A stretch of 64,000 nucleotides of DNA from Chitinophaga sp. YR573 (GCF_900110995.1 NZ_FOJF01000002.1:1612001-1676000), one strand, 5' to 3'. Shown: positions 26,533 through 36,997, counted from the first letter of the stretch. The notes: generated by a model from the sequence alone, not told the origin. Made by a program: numbers and translations.

Positions 26533-28724
26533 TATATATCGATGTTTTCTGGTTCAACAAAATTGAGGATAGCGCCACCTAATTTCTCATTGAGGTTTTG
26601 CAGGAAGATAATAGTTTCCTTATCTGTTTGTTTCACACTGGACCTGGCAGAAATAACAGCGATAATAATTTCTGCATATTTCATCAGTTCCTTACTATCT
26701 GAACGATCATTCAACGCAGCACCTTCCATCAGGATATAATCATACTGATGAGTGAGTGTTTTCAGGTATTCCAGCATGTTGCCCGGCTTCAGTATTTCTG
26801 AAGGGGTGTATTCTCCGCCTTCGCATCCAATTACAAACACACCAGGCAATGGTGATTCAGTTACCAGTTGTTTGATTGAGTCTGCATGGAAATCTTCTAC
26901 AGAAGAACTGAATGATTCCAGTACGGGTTGTGCACCGAAATCGCGGGTCAGTGAATTATTTGGAAACTGCGTATCGATAATGAGTACGCTCTTTTTACTG
27001 AGGCTTAAACTGTAAGCCAGGGCTTTGATGATAGTAGATTTCCCTTCGCGTGGTTTGGCGCTGGTGAAAAGGAAAATCTTCTTGCCACTGTCTTCCATTT
27101 CAAAGCGCAGTTTTCTGAGCAGTTCACGGAATATCGCAGTATTATGTTTTTTCAGATGTGGATCGGTGAAGATCTGTTCCAGCGGAATATGTTTAAAGTG
27201 GATGCGATTCACTACACCAAGGAGTTTCAGTTCCAGTACTTTCATGAACTGAGTAGGTGTTTTGATAGAAAGGTCCACATACTCCAGGAAGATGATGGCG
27301 ATACAACAGAAAACCAGCATGGACATACCTGCCAATGCGATGATGATGAGTCGTTTTGATGGCTCCGGTTCTACGGCAGGCTGACCAAACAGGATCTGAT
27401 GGAAGTTATCCATTGGTGCGACCTTGTTATTTACAGCGGCATCGTAACGGGATTTGATGCTTTCATATTCCTGTTGTGCCAGTTCCACTTCTTTCTGTAA
27501 GGCGAGGTTGTTGGCGCCACGGGAAGCGGCAGCACCCATGCTGCTGTTCAGCTGGCGGATCTTCTGTTCGTAGGCCTCTATATTCTGTGCGCTGCTTTTT
27601 ACCTGTAGTTCCAGGTCGCTTTTCTTCTGCTGTAAATCAGCCAGTGTGTTACCACCTGTAGCCGTAGTGGGCGCAGCAGAAGCCATTGCAGTGAGCTTTG
27701 TTTTATAATCGTTTTTCAGTGTCTGGTACTTAGCGTACAGCGTTGCATCATTACCGCCCTTGTTTACATAATCGGAATAGGCTTCATTCATCTGCGTACG
27801 CAGGGTAGTCAGTTCCGTATTCATCGCAGAGGTAGAGGAAGAGGTCTGACTGTTACTCTTACTCATTTCCGACAATCTCGTATTGATCTGCTGTAAAGTA
27901 AGCAGTGCACTATTGTTTAAGCTCTTTTCATCTGCCAGCCTGTTCTCAAAGTTACTGATCTGTTCCAGTTTGCTGGAGCTTTCTACGGATACATCGAGGG
28001 TACCCATTACTTTAATATTGGCAATCTTGGCATCCAGTTCATCTCTTTTCTGATCTACTAGTTTCTTCAGCGTTTCAATGTTCTGAACGGTTAGCTGGTT
28101 TCTGCTGGACTCATAGTTACGCAGGTATTCTGTACATACCTGGTTTACGATATAGGCAGACAGTTCCGGATTGATAGAACGGTATTGAATATCGATAAAG
28201 TCCGTACGCTGCACACGGCCTGCATATAATACATAACGCAGTGTTTCCAGATCATACCTGTAGATCTTCAGCAATTCCTGGATCTTTCTTTCTTCCGGGT
28301 CGTAAGAGCTAAGCAGTTGTTCTTCGTTGTACTTTTTATTGAGAATGGTAATGGCCTTTGCTCTGTCGAGCTGACGGTAGATGTTATTCTTTTTGTCTTC
28401 CACGCTTAGTACACGAAACGCTTTATCCGGATTTTCCAGATCGTGCAGCATCAGGTTATAAGAGGTCATCCCTAAAACACGGGGTGATTTCAGTGCTTCG
28501 ATCACGTTATTGAATTTCACATCTATCTCATAGATATTGAAACTTTCTTCTTTTAGTTTCACCTGATCACTCATGGTAAAACCGGTAGCAATTTGTGCAA
28601 CAGATTTGTATAATTTCTCTTGTTCAAGGGTTAACAAAAATGCCGCCAGTACAGCCATTAGTGTACTAATAATAATAAACCATTTTCTTCGCATTAATGA
28701 TTTAAACAAATAAATCAAGTCCAT
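26532..28724 (-). CDS. Wzc-like polysaccharide co-polymerase with BY-kinase-type ATPase domain
   Basis: The 730-residue protein has a Wzz-type N-terminal helix (about 14-32), a large periplasmic coiled-coil region (about 190-440, rich in Q, K and E), a second helix (about 455-480) and a cytoplasmic P-loop ATPase. Walker A is A-K-P-R-E-G-K-S-T (556-564) and Walker A' is V-L-I-I-D-T (Asp584). In Wzc the C-terminal tail holds a tyrosine cluster that is autophosphorylated; here the last 25 residues contain no tyrosine at all. It sets chain length and couples polymerisation to export. It is the first gene of the nine-gene operon. A separate phosphatase (Wzb) is not in the window. Confidence 0.88.
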   Translation of the reverse strand: MDLIYLFKSLMRRKWFIIISTLMAVLAAFLLTLEQEKLYKSVAQIATGFTMSDQVKLKEESFNIYEIDVKFNNVIEALKSPRVLGMTSYNLMLHDLENPDKAFRVLSVEDKKNNIYRQLDRAKAITILNKKYNEEQLLSSYDPEERKIQELLKIYRYDLETLRYVLYAGRVQRTDFIDIQYRSINPELSAYIVNQVCTEYLRNYESSRNQLTVQNIETLKKLVDQKRDELDAKIANIKVMGTLDVSVESSSKLEQISNFENRLADEKSLNNSALLTLQQINTRLSEMSKSNSQTSSSTSAMNTELTTLRTQMNEAYSDYVNKGGNDATLYAKYQTLKNDYKTKLTAMASAAPTTATGGNTLADLQQKKSDLELQVKSSAQNIEAYEQKIRQLNSSMGAAASRGANNLALQKEVELAQQEYESIKSRYDAAVNNKVAPMDNFHQILFGQPAVEPEPSKRLIIIALAGMSMLVFCCIAIIFLEYVDLSIKTPTQFMKVLELKLLGVVNRIHFKHIPLEQIFTDPHLKKHNTAIFRELLRKLRFEMEDSGKKIFLFTSAKPREGKSTIIKALAYSLSLSKKSVLIIDTQFPNNSLTRDFGAQPVLESFSSSVEDFHADSIKQLVTESPLPGVFVIGCEGGEYTPSEILKPGNMLEYLKTLTHQYDYILMEGAALNDRSDSKELMKYAEIIIAVISARSSVKQTDKETIIFLQNLNEKLGGAILNFVEPENIDI

Positions 28725-28762
28725 ATTGACGGTTACTTTAAAGTGTAAAATAATCTAATCTG

Positions 28763-28802
28763 AAAAACCCGAAAAAATCCGGTTTGCACCGGACCTTTTC
28801 GG
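28763..28802 (-). terminator. Intrinsic terminator after the giant T9SS gene
   Basis: On the minus strand a 15-bp stem (13 Watson-Crick and two G-U pairs; arms 28802-28788 and 28783-28769) with a 4-nt loop is followed by GTTTTT. It lies 31 bp beyond the stop at 28834 and separates that gene from the Wzc operon, which therefore needs its own promoter in 28725-28765. Confidence 0.8.
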
Positions 28803-28833
28803 TAAAATTTAAAAATTAATCAATTAAGAATGG

Positions 28834-31800
28834 TTACCAGTTTTTTATCAGTTTAACAGTTTTCAACAAATTATCTCCTTCCATTACTTTCAGCAGACAA
28901 GGTCCACTTGGGATTTGTGAAGTTCCAAGATCCAGTGTTATTCTCTGAGATCCTGATACACCAGGTACTACCTTCGTGTAGATAAGTCTGCCGTTCATAT
29001 CCAGGATGGAAACGGTTAAGTTTCCGCTGGTTTTACCGCTGTTGTTAAGATCCAGTGTTACCTGGCTGTCGAACGGATTCGGGAATACTCTGGTAATGGT
29101 TACATTACTTACTGCATTCTTTAACAGGCCATTTGTCAGTAACGGATTTGCATTTTTAGCCATCAGCAGCGACTGATCAAGCTGGCTGGCTTCCGGTGTG
29201 TAAGCCTGTATTACCAGGGCACCGATATAGCCGTAGATAGACGCTCCGCCAGCCATTACTGTAATCAGCACCTCACCATTTGCATCAGGAACTACCTCAT
29301 TGATCTGCGCGGTATTCATTGTATTATAACCGGCATTCAATGATACTGTAGTTGTATTAATGGTATAGTTGCTGGTCCTGTCACCGCTTCCGTCCCTGCT
29401 GGCAAAGAATACGAAGTTGTATCGTTTTGCCAGGTTCAGACCTTTGATGCGTAAGCGACCCTGTTCATTAATATCTACCCAGTAAGTGCTGCGCAGAACG
29501 TTATCAGGATAAATACCGGAGTTATTGCCGGTGTTCATACCGAAAGGATTATCGCCGGTGAAAGCTTTGTCGATCACCATCGTCATACCTGTATTGTTCC
29601 AGTTGTCATCTTTCAGATCCGGGAATTCAAGTCCCTGAGCAGGTATGGAGTTTGTGTTATTCCATGGAATAGCTGCAGGATCGAAAACGTTACAGTTGAT
29701 GTACACTGCACTGATGAAGGTAGCAGCAGTAGCTACATTGGTGAAGTCCGATTTAGCAGTGTCTTTCAGTGCACGTACTTTGTAGTAGTAACGTGAATCT
29801 GTACCAAGACCCGCATCAGCAAATGTGTTCACGTTATTGGCAACAGTTGCCCGCAGCGTGAAGTTGCTGTTATCAGTAGAACGCCATACTTCAAAGCCTG
29901 TTTCGTTGTTTGAGTTGTCCATCCATTTCAGCTGAATGCTGGTCTTGGATGAAGCCACAGCAGTAGCATTACTTGGACTAAGTGGCGTACCATTATCTGT
30001 GTAATACTGGATAACAACGGCATTGATATATCCGTAAGCAGCACCAACAGATTGTTTAACGGTGAAGTTGATTGCACCGGTGCTATCTGCAGCAATACCA
30101 TTTATCTGTACGGTATTGGTGTTGTTATTAGCAGCATTCAGTGTTACAGTGTTGCTGCCAACGGTAAAGTCTGTATTCTTGTTATCATTACCTGTACGGC
30201 TGTTAAAGAATACCAGGTTATACCGGTAGGTAGTTGGTAATCCCGTGATGCTTATTCTTCTGGCAGTAGCTTCACTGGTATAGTAGTTTCCTGCAATTGC
30301 GTTATCAGGATATACACCACTGTTATTGCCGGTAGTTGCACCAGCTGTGTTGGTACCGGTGAAGGCATCCAGCAACTGGATCTTGAATGGTGTAGCTACA
30401 CCGATTTCATTCTGCAGATTAGAGATGGCAGCACCCACACCCGGATAAGAGTTAAAGTTATTCCATGGTGCATCAGCAGGCAATGTCTGGTTAAAGTGTA
30501 CATACACAGAGGTCAGGTTCTTATCCCTTACATACAGGCTGAACGTTCTGGTAGTACTACCACCATTGTTATCATTAACAGTAACATTGATGTTGCTGTA
30601 TCTGCCTATGTTACCTGCTGCGGGGATGATTTTGATAGTACCTGTACCATCTCCGTTATCTGTCAGTTTAGCAAATGAAGGCAGATTGGTTGTTTTTAAG
30701 GTAAGGATATCACCAGCATCATCAGTAGCACGCAGATTGATAGTTACTGTATCGTTATTCTTCATTGTTACTCCTGCAATACTATCCAGTTTAGGATTGT
30801 TATTACCGGTAGTAATCGTTACAGTATCAGAGTAAGCGGAAGCTCCATGAGAGTTGATTCCCCTGATAGCGTAGAAGTATTGTTTGTTTGCCTTTGCAGA
30901 AGTATCTGTATAAGCAACAGCATTTGCCGGAGCTACAGGAGTCAGCAAAGCATAAGCGCCAGCCCTGACGTCTGCACGGTATATTTCGTAACCTGTTTCG
31001 TTAAATGCTACGTCTTTCCAGCTAAGAGCTACACCAGAAGCAGCGCTTTGTACTGCCAGGTTGGTTGGACGGGCAGGAGGGTTGCCATCATCATAACCCA
31101 CTTTCACTACCATCGCATTGATGTAAGAATATACAGAGCCTGTACCATTCTGCAGATCGATGCTGATTTCGTTATTAGCGTCTGGTGAAACATTATTAAT
31201 AGCGACTGTATTTGTTTTGTTAGATGCTGCCTGTAATGATACAGTAGTAGTACCAATTGTATAGTTGGTCATACGGTTATCTGTAACATCTCCACGGGAA
31301 CCGAAGAAGGTGAAGCTGTACTTGCTGGTGCTGTTCAGACCATACAGTTTGAATGTCTGTTTGGTAGTGTTGCTCCAGTAAGCAGTTTTCATCACGTTGT
31401 CCGGATATACACCAGTGTTATTACCAGTAGAAGCACCATAGTAGTTGGAACCGTTACCGATAGCAGACCAGTTGCTCACGATCTTGATACCTACAGTGGT
31501 AGCCACACCGCTCTGATCCAGCAGGTTCGGGAACAGATCGTTCAGAACAGGCTGTTTGTTGGTGCTGTTCCATGGAGAGCCGGGAGGATATGAACCATCG
31601 GAGAAGTTCACATAAATAGTACGGCTTGGATCCACATCCACCACGGTGATGGTGAAGTTTTTGGTATCGATACCACCACGGCCGTCATCAGCCTGTAATG
31701 TTACATTGTAAACACCAGCATCGGTATAACCAGGAGCCAGGTTTACTATACCTGTGTTACCTGAAGGAACAAAGGTGGCAAAGGCAGGCAGACCGGTTGT

Positions 31801-34800
31801 TGTCCAGGTCACTGTTTCTGTGTTCGCGTCTGTAGCAGTAAGGCTTACAGAAGAGGTAGTGTTCTCGTTCAGTGATACATTGGCAACATTGGCGATTACA
31901 GGAGAATAGTTATCATTTACTGATAAAGTGAAAGATGTAGTGGCAACACCGCTGTGCTGATCGGTTGCTGTTACAGTGATATTCGGATAGGTACCCTGGT
32001 CGGAAACGGCCGGGTTGAATGTCAGTGTAGCAGCACCTGCACCAGTATTTGCGAATGTAGCAAAGGCTGGCAGATTAGTAGCAGCCAATGTGAGTGTTTC
32101 TCCGTCAACATCGGTAGCGGTCAGGTTCAGAGACAGTGATGTACCATATCTTACTGAACGGCTTACCAGTTGGGTAAGAACCGGAAGGTTGTTCAGGGTA
32201 GTGGTAACATTACCAGGACCGAATATTGAAGTACCACCTGCGTTCTTCGCACGTACTTTATAGAAATAGGTAACATTTGCGAACAGGCTGGAGTCTGTGA
32301 AGCTGGCCTGTGCGGTAGCGTTCGCACCTATTGTTGCGTATAGTTTATAGTTACTGCTGTCATTTACAGATCTGAAGATCTCAAACTGTGTTTCATCTGT
32401 AGAATTATCATTCCACACCAGCAGGATCTTTGAAGAACTGAGAGGGGTGAGTGCCACCTGTCCGGGACGGTTAGGCACTGCAGGCATTGGCAATGTGGTT
32501 GCAAGCATTTTCGGATTTCCGAAAGTACTGTCAGCCATGAGGCGTTTAGTCATACCCGGGCCTGCATAACTGGCAGATAGTGCATAGCTGCCTGTTCCCT
32601 GGAAGTATGTTATATAGATCGGGTACCTGCCTTTGGTAAGTGTTTTGGTACCGGAGCGTTCAGTTGTAGCCTGGGCGAAGTTATTATTTACTACAAGGTT
32701 GCCTGAAGCAAAGCCACCTATATACAATGCACTTCCATCATCAGAAGCTGTGTAGAAGGTGTAAGTTCCTGTTGCAGGAATATTAATGTATCCAGAGAAC
32801 TTAAGCGCGTAATTGGTTTCACGGTCTCTTACATCCAGCGTTGTATTACTCACCCAGCCTGTTTTAAGAGGAGTGATGGAGTTGAAGCTAGGCAGAGAAG
32901 TCCAGTTACCTGGGTATATTCCATATTGGAATCCACCGCTTTCATTGAAGTTTAAACCGGAATCGCCATACTTATTGATCGCTTTCAGGCGATAATAGTA
33001 AGTGGTTTGCGCTACCAGGTTGCTGTCAGTATAAGCAGTTTGATTTGCAGCTACTGTTGCAATGGAAACGAATGGACCGGTAGAACTGGTAGCACGGTAA
33101 ATCTCAAAACCAGTTTCGTTATTGCTGCTGTCTGCCCAGGTGAGTCCTATCTTATTATAAGATAAAGCTGTTACCAGGAGATTACCGGGAGTTTTAGGCA
33201 CGGTTGGAATTGCAGGTACTATTTCTTTATAGTAGTCGGCAATGATCTGTGTTTTACTGGTGATACCATTGGCGGTATTCTTCCATGAAACAGTCAAAGC
33301 CTGTGTACCTGTACCTTCAAAGAAAGCTATCGCTATCTGGTGCATACCAGCAGTGAGGTAGGTGGTACCTTCTCTGTCCCGTGCACTATGTACACCATCA
33401 TTATCTACCAATGGGGTAGCTGCTGCATTGTACTTGGTATCAATCCACAGTCTGCTGCCAGCATCTGAATTGGTAACGAAAGTATAATTCCCGGAAACAG
33501 GGATACGGATATATCCTTCCCATACGAAGCCGAAGTAATCGTCCTGTGTACGTACGCTAAGATCGGGTATGGCAGAATAACCTGTAGCATCCGGTGTCAT
33601 TGCATTAAAGTCCGGTAATGTAGTCCATGTACCGGTATAATACCTGTAAGCCAGTCCGTTAATATATGCGCCTGAACTTACCTGGTTGCTGCGTGCTGAA
33701 GAATTGCCCGCTGCATCCCTTGCTTTTACCACAAAGGTGTAGATGGTATCATTCTTCAGACCGTAAACGGTGAAGTCGGTAACGTCGTTATCAACAGTAT
33801 ATGATTTAAGACCGTTGACATAGATATCGTATTTGTATACGCCTACATCATCCGTAGATGGTCCCCAATCCAGGGATACTGCAGTAGCCTGAGTACCGGT
33901 TACCACAAGGTTGGTCGGTGCTGTTGGTGCTGATGCATCTACCTGTGTTTGTGTATTTGCTTCATTACTTAAAGCAGCCGCGCCGGTGCCATTCACCGCA
34001 CGTACAACGTAGAAATATTTTGTATTGGCGTTTAGTCCGGCATCTGTATATGTTACCGCATTGGCAGCAGTAATATTCACCAGTGTGTAAGGTCCGCCAG
34101 CCGTTAACGAACGGTAGATCTCATAACCGGTTTCATTATACGTAGTATTTGGATTGTCTGTCCAGTCGAGCGTAACCGCCACTTTGGAAATAGCACTTGC
34201 AGTGAGTCCTACAGCCGGTGAAGGCGCGTTGGTACCATTGGCAGGTATTACTGTAAAAGGAGCAGAGAACGCGCTGGAACAGCCGTATTGTTCAGTTACT
34301 TTCGCCTGGTATTGACCGGGAGTGCTGGCATCCAGTGTTTGTCCGGTACCCAGCGTAGTGGTATCACCTACTTTCTGCCAGAGGTAAGAAGTATATCCTG
34401 ATGGCAGTGTCAGCGTAACAAATGTTTTACCATCAGTAGCCGGGATTACGTTACTCATTAAACCGGAAACAGTGATAGGAGGTGTTTGAGTAGCCGCCTT
34501 TATTTTTACTACTACCGGGGTAGGAGACCATGGAGACCATGTTGTGCCTCTTTTAATTCTTGCATCGTAAGTACCGAAGTCGGTTACCACTAATTCATTT
34601 GAATTGGCACCGGGAATGGTTACACCATCCTTGCGCCATTCGTATCCGTCGAAACCTGCTGTGAGGCCCAGTGTGGTATTCACTGTTTCGCCGGGGCAGA
34701 ATTCATAATGACCATTCTGCGGCCATGGATTTGCTTTATGCTGTCTGGTAAGGTATGGGTAGAAATCTGCTTCAGCCCATGCATTATCCCAGATACCGTG

Positions 34801-35577
34801 GCCTCCGTTAGGATATATTGTTTCCTTTACGTTAGCACCTGCTGCCAGTGCAGCAGCCATAACGGCTGCTGTGGTGTTCGGGTGAGGATTGTTATCTAAT
34901 CCGCCCTGGAAGATCCACATCGGGATGTATTTAAATACGTCCACCTGGTCTTTGTATGCGATAGAACATCCACTGATAGGAAGATAACCTGCAACAGTTT
35001 TGGGATATGTAAACATGAATTCCCAGGTAGCTGTTCCACCACCGGAAAGACCATTCACGAAGATCCTGTTCTCATCCAGTTTATTACTCTGGATAAGAGT
35101 ATCGAGTATCTGCTTAACAAACGCATAATGCGGTGCTCCGAAGAAGCCCGTAGTACTTTGTGGTACAAGAATAAATCCATCAAATTTACCATTGTCAACA
35201 GCAGCACAGAAGCTGCTGCCACCATGATAAAGAGAATACTCATTATCATAAATACCGCCGCTTTCACCGCGGCCATGGAAAAAGATAAGGATGGGATAAG
35301 TCTTACCGTCATTAACACCCTGCTGATATGTTTTGGGAAATTTCAGCCTGAACGGCATGCCGTTGATGTAATAACATTTGTAAGAGTCTTTATTCGTGAA
35401 ATTCACGGCAGTACGCAGTGTGCGAACCCACTTACTAATAGTACCCCATGCCGGGGTTTCTGGGGGATTATTGGGATTGTATGTTACAACAGCGTCGCCT
35501 GAGTTAAAAACCTGGGCGACTGAGGGGCTGCCGAATCCCATGATTAATAATAGACAAAAAGTGTAAAATTTACTCAT
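28834..35577 (-). CDS. Giant T9SS-secreted protein: esterase, FN3, PA14 and malectin-like repeats
   Basis: This 2247-residue protein has a signal peptide (1-22), then an esterase domain (about 60-275) with Ser178 in G-L-S-G-G-G, Asp228 and His260. Ig/PKD-like units follow (about 280-450). The rest alternates fibronectin type III units (each with N-E-T-G-Y/F-E-I/V and Y-F/Y-Y-x-V/L-R-A), two PA14-like units, cadherin/Ig-like units (L-P-x-F-A), and three modules of about 180 residues with P-W-N-N/S-x-N, G-N-N-x-G-V/I-Y-P-D-N and F-F-x-S-R. The end is a T9SS sorting domain (V-F-P-N-P-F). It should be a long surface fibre carrying an esterase at its tip. The ATG at 35577 is preferred to 35589 because it puts the signal peptide at the N-terminus. 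Substrate unknown. Confidence 0.85.
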   Translation of the reverse strand: MSKFYTFCLLLIMGFGSPSVAQVFNSGDAVVTYNPNNPPETPAWGTISKWVRTLRTAVNFTNKDSYKCYYINGMPFRLKFPKTYQQGVNDGKTYPILIFFHGRGESGGIYDNEYSLYHGGSSFCAAVDNGKFDGFILVPQSTTGFFGAPHYAFVKQILDTLIQSNKLDENRIFVNGLSGGGTATWEFMFTYPKTVAGYLPISGCSIAYKDQVDVFKYIPMWIFQGGLDNNPHPNTTAAVMAAALAAGANVKETIYPNGGHGIWDNAWAEADFYPYLTRQHKANPWPQNGHYEFCPGETVNTTLGLTAGFDGYEWRKDGVTIPGANSNELVVTDFGTYDARIKRGTTWSPWSPTPVVVKIKAATQTPPITVSGLMSNVIPATDGKTFVTLTLPSGYTSYLWQKVGDTTTLGTGQTLDASTPGQYQAKVTEQYGCSSAFSAPFTVIPANGTNAPSPAVGLTASAISKVAVTLDWTDNPNTTYNETGYEIYRSLTAGGPYTLVNITAANAVTYTDAGLNANTKYFYVVRAVNGTGAAALSNEANTQTQVDASAPTAPTNLVVTGTQATAVSLDWGPSTDDVGVYKYDIYVNGLKSYTVDNDVTDFTVYGLKNDTIYTFVVKARDAAGNSSARSNQVSSGAYINGLAYRYYTGTWTTLPDFNAMTPDATGYSAIPDLSVRTQDDYFGFVWEGYIRIPVSGNYTFVTNSDAGSRLWIDTKYNAAATPLVDNDGVHSARDREGTTYLTAGMHQIAIAFFEGTGTQALTVSWKNTANGITSKTQIIADYYKEIVPAIPTVPKTPGNLLVTALSYNKIGLTWADSSNNETGFEIYRATSSTGPFVSIATVAANQTAYTDSNLVAQTTYYYRLKAINKYGDSGLNFNESGGFQYGIYPGNWTSLPSFNSITPLKTGWVSNTTLDVRDRETNYALKFSGYINIPATGTYTFYTASDDGSALYIGGFASGNLVVNNNFAQATTERSGTKTLTKGRYPIYITYFQGTGSYALSASYAGPGMTKRLMADSTFGNPKMLATTLPMPAVPNRPGQVALTPLSSSKILLVWNDNSTDETQFEIFRSVNDSSNYKLYATIGANATAQASFTDSSLFANVTYFYKVRAKNAGGTSIFGPGNVTTTLNNLPVLTQLVSRSVRYGTSLSLNLTATDVDGETLTLAATNLPAFATFANTGAGAATLTFNPAVSDQGTYPNITVTATDQHSGVATTSFTLSVNDNYSPVIANVANVSLNENTTSSVSLTATDANTETVTWTTTGLPAFATFVPSGNTGIVNLAPGYTDAGVYNVTLQADDGRGGIDTKNFTITVVDVDPSRTIYVNFSDGSYPPGSPWNSTNKQPVLNDLFPNLLDQSGVATTVGIKIVSNWSAIGNGSNYYGASTGNNTGVYPDNVMKTAYWSNTTKQTFKLYGLNSTSKYSFTFFGSRGDVTDNRMTNYTIGTTTVSLQAASNKTNTVAINNVSPDANNEISIDLQNGTGSVYSYINAMVVKVGYDDGNPPARPTNLAVQSAASGVALSWKDVAFNETGYEIYRADVRAGAYALLTPVAPANAVAYTDTSAKANKQYFYAIRGINSHGASAYSDTVTITTGNNNPKLDSIAGVTMKNNDTVTINLRATDDAGDILTLKTTNLPSFAKLTDNGDGTGTIKIIPAAGNIGRYSNINVTVNDNNGGSTTRTFSLYVRDKNLTSVYVHFNQTLPADAPWNNFNSYPGVGAAISNLQNEIGVATPFKIQLLDAFTGTNTAGATTGNNSGVYPDNAIAGNYYTSEATARRISITGLPTTYRYNLVFFNSRTGNDNKNTDFTVGSNTVTLNAANNNTNTVQINGIAADSTGAINFTVKQSVGAAYGYINAVVIQYYTDNGTPLSPSNATAVASSKTSIQLKWMDNSNNETGFEVWRSTDNSNFTLRATVANNVNTFADAGLGTDSRYYYKVRALKDTAKSDFTNVATAATFISAVYINCNVFDPAAIPWNNTNSIPAQGLEFPDLKDDNWNNTGMTMVIDKAFTGDNPFGMNTGNNSGIYPDNVLRSTYWVDINEQGRLRIKGLNLAKRYNFVFFASRDGSGDRTSNYTINTTTVSLNAGYNTMNTAQINEVVPDANGEVLITVMAGGASIYGYIGALVIQAYTPEASQLDQSLLMAKNANPLLTNGLLKNAVSNVTITRVFPNPFDSQVTLDLNNSGKTSGNLTVSILDMNGRLIYTKVVPGVSGSQRITLDLGTSQIPSGPCLLKVMEGDNLLKTVKLIKNW

Positions 35578-35821
35578 ATAGATAAGCATTACAGTTATAG
35601 ACTGATGAATAACTTACCCAGTATGTCTGGCGCTCTACGGCACAATAAAAAACGACTTTGCCAACTCAATACTGAGCGGCTTCTCTAAGGAATTCGGTTA
35701 AAAAAATCAGGTGTGGTTTTAAAAGAGGATGTGGTAGTGAGGTTAAAATTCGCTGCTAAGGTATTGAAAAAATTAAATTAAGCAAATGTTTTTTAATACA
35801 TTAACAAATCGTTTGTAATTA

Positions 35822-36997
35822 TTACTTCATACTGCCCGCGATTATTTTTTTTTCGTTTTCGACTGCTTTCCTGCTGCCGTGTAAATAATATCCGATGAAG
35901 GTATACCGTACAAACAACTGGTAAGTGGCAAGCGCAACGAGTACCGGTATAATGAAGCAGAGCAAAGGTTTCAGCGGCCCCCATAGCGTCGTGTTCCCCA
36001 TCCATATCTGTACTGCATCTACAATTGCAACATGTATAAGATACACCCAATAGGAAGCATCTGAAAGGTACCGCATAACAGGTGATTCTGCATTTATATA
36101 GCGTAAAAAGACGCCTAAAAAACCTAAAACTAATGTTACTGTCGTTAACGTCATTAACAATTTAATCTGCCAGTCTGCAGTAATTATTGCTTTTCCCGTA
36201 TTGGGGAAGTAAGCAAAATAGTATACAACTAATGCACAAAATGCGCCCGTTATCATAAATAACAATCCGTATTTTTTTAATGGTGCAAAATACACTTTCA
36301 TATTACGGTGCAGTAACCAACCGGCATATACAAACAGACCGTAGTATAAAATATAAGATACGCGGGGTTTAAGTCCGGGTGTATATTGTATATACGGTGA
36401 GTCGAACAGCATAAGTGTCAGGAAGGAGATAATAAGGAGCAATGGCAGCATCAGCGCTGGTTTGATATGTATTTCCAGATCCTTTACCAGTACGATACGC
36501 CACTTTATGATAAAAATCCCTATCACGTAAAACAGCAGCAGGTAATACAGGAACCATAGATGCAGCGGGCCTCTCCAGATAAAAATGTCGTGTATGATAG
36601 TCAGAAAGTCATTTGTGGTAAAGTGTGTACCGTGGCCTGTTACCGTATAAAATACATCCGGCAGGTAAGTAAGCGGTAATATGAGGAACAGACCAACGAT
36701 AAAAGGTACGAGTATGCGCTGTGTACGGTGTTTTATAAATGCAGAAACGCCTATACGGTAATATAGCAGGCGGAAGAAAAAACCTGCAATCAGGTAAAAC
36801 AGCTGCATTCTGAAGGTATGGATTGAAAAGAAGATCAGGTCGTAATTGCTGCTACGGTACAATGGATCCTGGTACATCCCTTCAAACGGTTTTACCGTAT
36901 AAGCCATTACAGCATGCAGCACTACGCCGAGGAACATTGCCAGGGCTCTTAGCGCATCCATGCTGGAAATACGGGTAGTATTGGCTGAAGATGACAT
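35822..36997 (-). CDS. Acyltransferase family 3 membrane protein (MdoC/OpgC-like)
   Basis: This 391-residue protein has about ten helices, with S-S-M-D-A-L-R-A-L-A-M at 11-21, the presumed catalytic His28 (V-V-L-H-A) and F-R-M-Q-L-F-Y-L-I-A-G-F-F. The arrangement resembles glucan succinyltransferase MdoC/OpgC and related acyltransferases. It follows the GT2 gene by 14 bp in a two-gene operon. A 244-bp gap without a clear hairpin separates it from the giant T9SS gene. It probably adds an acyl group to an extracytoplasmic glycan. Confidence 0.85.
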   Translation of the reverse strand: MSSSANTTRISSMDALRALAMFLGVVLHAVMAYTVKPFEGMYQDPLYRSSNYDLIFFSIHTFRMQLFYLIAGFFFRLLYYRIGVSAFIKHRTQRILVPFIVGLFLILPLTYLPDVFYTVTGHGTHFTTNDFLTIIHDIFIWRGPLHLWFLYYLLLFYVIGIFIIKWRIVLVKDLEIHIKPALMLPLLLIISFLTLMLFDSPYIQYTPGLKPRVSYILYYGLFVYAGWLLHRNMKVYFAPLKKYGLLFMITGAFCALVVYYFAYFPNTGKAIITADWQIKLLMTLTTVTLVLGFLGVFLRYINAESPVMRYLSDASYWVYLIHVAIVDAVQIWMGNTTLWGPLKPLLCFIIPVLVALATYQLFVRYTFIGYYLHGSRKAVENEKKIIAGSMK

